A stretch of DNA of 64,000 bases, taken from MED-G16 sp964467915 (GTDB lineage: Bacteria; Bacteroidota; Bacteroidia; Cytophagales; MED-G16). The notes beneath the pieces were generated by a model that ran no database searches, was not told the origin of the DNA, and saw nothing but the letters and a program-made list of their open reading frames with translations. The DNA is taken from positions 8,515-72,514 of the forward strand of contig CAYXSW010000006.1 of NCBI GenBank assembly GCA_964467915.1, given 5' to 3'. The position numbers and the translations under genes were made by a program. Shown one piece after another: positions 62,030 through 64,000 of this stretch (position 1 is its first letter; each line of letters starts with the position of its first letter).

Positions 62030-63237
62030 ATCCCTGAAATAATCTTAATAGTATTTTCAATTTCTTCTTCATTATTATATACTGACACTCCTAACCTTGT
62101 TACTCCACCACGTTCCTCTAAACCTAGTTTTTGAATAGCTTTCATTGCATAAAAATGTCCATCCCAAGCACAAATATTTTTTTTGCCAAGTAATTTACAT
62201 ACTTCATTTGCAGATTTACTTTTATGAACAAATGATACCGTTGGTGTTCTTAAAGTAGAAAAATCAGGCCCTATAACTTTAATATTATTAATTCTGGATA
62301 GGGAATTATATAGTTGTGATGCCAATTTATTTTCATGTTCTCCAAGTTTGTCATATGCGTCATCTATTTTATCTCTAAAGGTAATACCTGAGCCTAGCGA
62401 TGAAATAAAATCAATTGCCTTCTCAACTCCATGACATGCAGCATGATTTAATGTACCTGTCTCAATTCTATATGGAGCATTCTGATTTTGAACTATAAGT
62501 CTGTCAGTCTCTAATTTATCTAATAAATTTAACTTACAATATAAAATTCCAATATGTGGTCCATAAAATTTATAGGCTGAACATAATAAAATATCACAAC
62601 CAATTTTTCTTACATCTATAGGGAAATGTGGAGCATAATGTACAGCATCAAGTAAAAAAATTATGTCTTTATTTTCTATTAATTTCTTTATTTTAGAAAA
62701 GTTATTAACTGTACCAATTGCATTTGAAGACATACCCATTGCTATCATTACAGTGTTTTTGTTTATTTTATTCTCAAAATCATCATAATCTAAAATACCA
62801 TTTTCTAAAACATTTATCCTTTTAATTTTAATGCCTTTTTCAGTGAGTGTTTTCCAGGGACCTCTATTTGCCTCATGGTCTAAATCAGTAATTATTACTT
62901 CATCTCCTTTCTTAAATAATTTAGAGAGACCTCTTGCTAAACTGAAATTTAGAGTAGTCATATTATGCCCTAATGAAATACATTTTTTATTTTCTGCTCC
63001 CAAAAAAATTGAGGCTTTATCTCTCAAAGAATTCATTAGAATATCAGTTTCCTTACTTGTGTTAAATTCTCCATGAGTGTTAGCATTAGATTTTTTGTAA
63101 TAATTAGATATTCCTTCTATTACTGAGTTTGGTACCTGAGTGCCACCAGGACCATCTAAATAAATAATTGTATTTCCATTATCATCCTCTAATGAGAGTG
63201 ATGGAAATTGCTTTCTTATTTCACTTATATTAAGCAT
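62026..63237 (-). CDS. Class V aminotransferase, cysteine-desulfurase-like (VC1184 type)
   Basis: The 403-residue PLP enzyme opens with YLDGPGGTQVPNSVIEGI, the mark of the VC1184-like subfamily. Asp197 (LLDAVHYAPH) and the PLP lysine Lys223 (SAYKFYGPH) are present. In SufS the loop that holds the catalytic cysteine reads like GHHCA; here the matching stretch appears to be DGHFYA, so the cysteine is missing and true cysteine desulfurase activity is doubtful. It overlaps the amino-acid permease gene by eight bases, which suggests that the two handle the same amino acid. Confidence 0.88.
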   Translation of the reverse strand: MLNISEIRKQFPSLSLEDDNGNTIIYLDGPGGTQVPNSVIEGISNYYKKSNANTHGEFNTSKETDILMNSLRDKASIFLGAENKKCISLGHNMTTLNFSLARGLSKLFKKGDEVIITDLDHEANRGPWKTLTEKGIKIKRINVLENGILDYDDFENKINKNTVMIAMGMSSNAIGTVNNFSKIKKLIENKDIIFLLDAVHYAPHFPIDVRKIGCDILLCSAYKFYGPHIGILYCKLNLLDKLETDRLIVQNQNAPYRIETGTLNHAACHGVEKAIDFISSLGSGITFRDKIDDAYDKLGEHENKLASQLYNSLSRINNIKVIGPDFSTLRTPTVSFVHKSKSANEVCKLLGKKNICAWDGHFYAMKAIQKLGLEERGGVTRLGVSVYNNEEEIENTIKIISGI

Positions 63238-64000
63238 ATTTTTTTTGATAGATATAAATAGGAATAGAAAAGGAAAGTAGAATTAAACCAGAGATTATTG
63301 ACTCATATCCTATTCCATAAATTATCCAAACAATAAATAAAAACGTTGGAATTCCTGTTAATAATGATGTTTTTAGGTCTGATAAGGGTTTTTTTTCTTT
63401 AATTAAGATCATGAACTCTGAAATTGAGATAAATAAGTAAAGCATTAGGCTACAGAAAGTAGAGGTTAGAATTAAATAAGTAAAAATTTCTGTTAAGTTT
63501 TTTGAGAAATTCATAATTATTAAACAAGTAACAAGAAAAGTAGATAAAATTAGACCTAAATAAGGAACGTCATTTTTATTTTTTTTCAGGAAAATTTTTC
63601 CCATTAGTTTTCTCTTTGCCAAAGACTTTGGTATTTCTATCTGTAATAATGTCCATCCATTTAAAGATCCTAGACCAGAAATTATAGCGAATATTGCAAT
63701 AGCGTTTTTTATGTTATCTCCTAAGACTGTACCAATTGCATCTGCAAATGGTGCATTTGAATTAGCTATCTCATCTGTTGGAATTATTCCAATTAAGGCA
63801 ATCATAGAGAGCAAATAAATAAAAATTGTAATAATGGTACCTATAATTGTAGCTCTAGGTATATTTTTTTTTGGGTTCTCAATTCTATCACCAGGTATCG
63901 TAGCAGATTCTATCCCCAGGAATGCAAAAAAAGTGAGGGTAGTAGTTATATTAATTACATTAAAATTTGATTCGTTAGATGAGTTAATTGGAAAAAAATT
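63230..64000 (-). CDS. Amino acid permease of the APC superfamily (N-terminus outside window)
   Basis: The frame is open from the window edge at 64000 to a stop at 63230, giving 257 C-terminal residues. FFAFLGIESATIPGDRIENP near the edge is the characteristic glutamate-containing motif of basic amino acid/polyamine-type APC transporters (core FLGIESATIPGDRI), followed by NIPRATIIGT. About seven membrane helices are visible and the C-terminus is a short basic tail. The substrate is unknown. The gene overlaps the aminotransferase start by eight bases, so import and first catabolic step may be coupled. Confidence 0.9.
   Translation of the reverse strand, partial: NFFPINSSNESNFNVINITTTLTFFAFLGIESATIPGDRIENPKKNIPRATIIGTIITIFIYLLSMIALIGIIPTDEIANSNAPFADAIGTVLGDNIKNAIAIFAIISGLGSLNGWTLLQIEIPKSLAKRKLMGKIFLKKNKNDVPYLGLILSTFLVTCLIIMNFSKNLTEIFTYLILTSTFCSLMLYLFISISEFMILIKEKKPLSDLKTSLLTGIPTFLFIVWIIYGIGYESIISGLILLSFSIPIYIYQKKYA

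Noticed and set aside
1..64000. CRISPR arrays, tRNA or rRNA genes, insertion sequences, prophages and attachment sites.
   Set aside because: No regularly spaced repeats, no cloverleaf-like GC-rich stretches in the intergenic regions, and no transposase, integrase or phage proteins were seen.

Overview
This 64 kb window is a very AT-rich, densely packed bacterial chromosome segment. It looks like a member of the Bacteroidota, most likely a low-GC, probably marine flavobacterium. Evidence: a fused LpxC-FabZ, a response regulator joined to a PglZ domain (PorX type), a TonB receptor with a carboxypeptidase-regulatory-like N-terminal domain, a Bacteroides-type short IlvC, Mpl, the VC1184-like aminotransferase, and promoters of the Bacteroidota form TAnnTTTG instead of TATAAT. 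The standard genetic code fits (guaA ends in TGA). I see no rRNA, tRNA, CRISPR array, insertion sequence, phage or integrated element, and no gene-free stretch over 300 bases. Gene ends often overlap by 1 to 11 bases.

Layout. 1-8.6 kb: a leftward run ilvD-ilvB-ilvN-ilvC-queA-sua5-pgk (branched-chain amino acids, queuosine, t6A, glycolysis), then the start of a secreted protein. 8.6-14.2 kb: a DUF819 membrane protein, two unrecognised leftward genes, and a TonB receptor followed by a terminator and a small lipoprotein. 14.2-20 kb: lipid A genes lpxD-lpxC/fabZ-lpxA plus an ABC ATPase leftward, with porX-tsaE rightward. 20-31.6 kb: mpl and an exonuclease leftward, dnaB-etfB-etfA-bfn-nupC rightward, then trpS-pgm-pgi leftward. 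31.6-36.4 kb: a DUF1573 protein and two secreted amidohydrolase-like proteins. 36.4-45 kb: a ten-gene leftward run with an Omp85-like protein, mtaB, a FAA hydrolase, an M23 peptidase, bcp, split transketolase, queC, queF and a GldL-like microprotein. 45-56 kb: yidD, nadE, a microprotein, an ICMT-like protein, a sodium/sugar symporter, a PQQ-type sugar dehydrogenase, murB, yebC, guaA and a periplasmic-binding-fold protein. 56-64 kb: nfeD-kdsB-sppA, a LysM/double-psi-barrel protein, a cold-shock protein, pyrE, a Nudix protein, and a leftward pair of permease (cut by the window edge) and aminotransferase.

Themes. tRNA modification is well represented: Sua5 and TsaE (t6A), MtaB (ms2t6A), and QueC, QueF and QueA (queuosine). 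Cell-envelope work is the other theme: lipid A, peptidoglycan (Mpl, MurB, M23, LysM), KDO activation (KdsB), outer-membrane proteins and a PorX-type regulator.

The most notable observations are: (1) perfect TAnnTTTG elements 3-14 bases before the start codon of ten transcription-unit heads, implying leaderless or nearly leaderless mRNAs; (2) an intrinsic-terminator-like hairpin with seven U residues just before ilvD, a candidate attenuator; (3) a QueC lacking all four usual zinc-ligand cysteines, beside a QueF with an apparent active-site His to Gln change; (4) a 49-residue GldL-like membrane microprotein; (5) amidohydrolase relatives in which only one of three domains keeps its metal ligands. 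I did not find a clearly new multi-gene system such as a defence island or biosynthetic cluster; most of the window is core metabolism.
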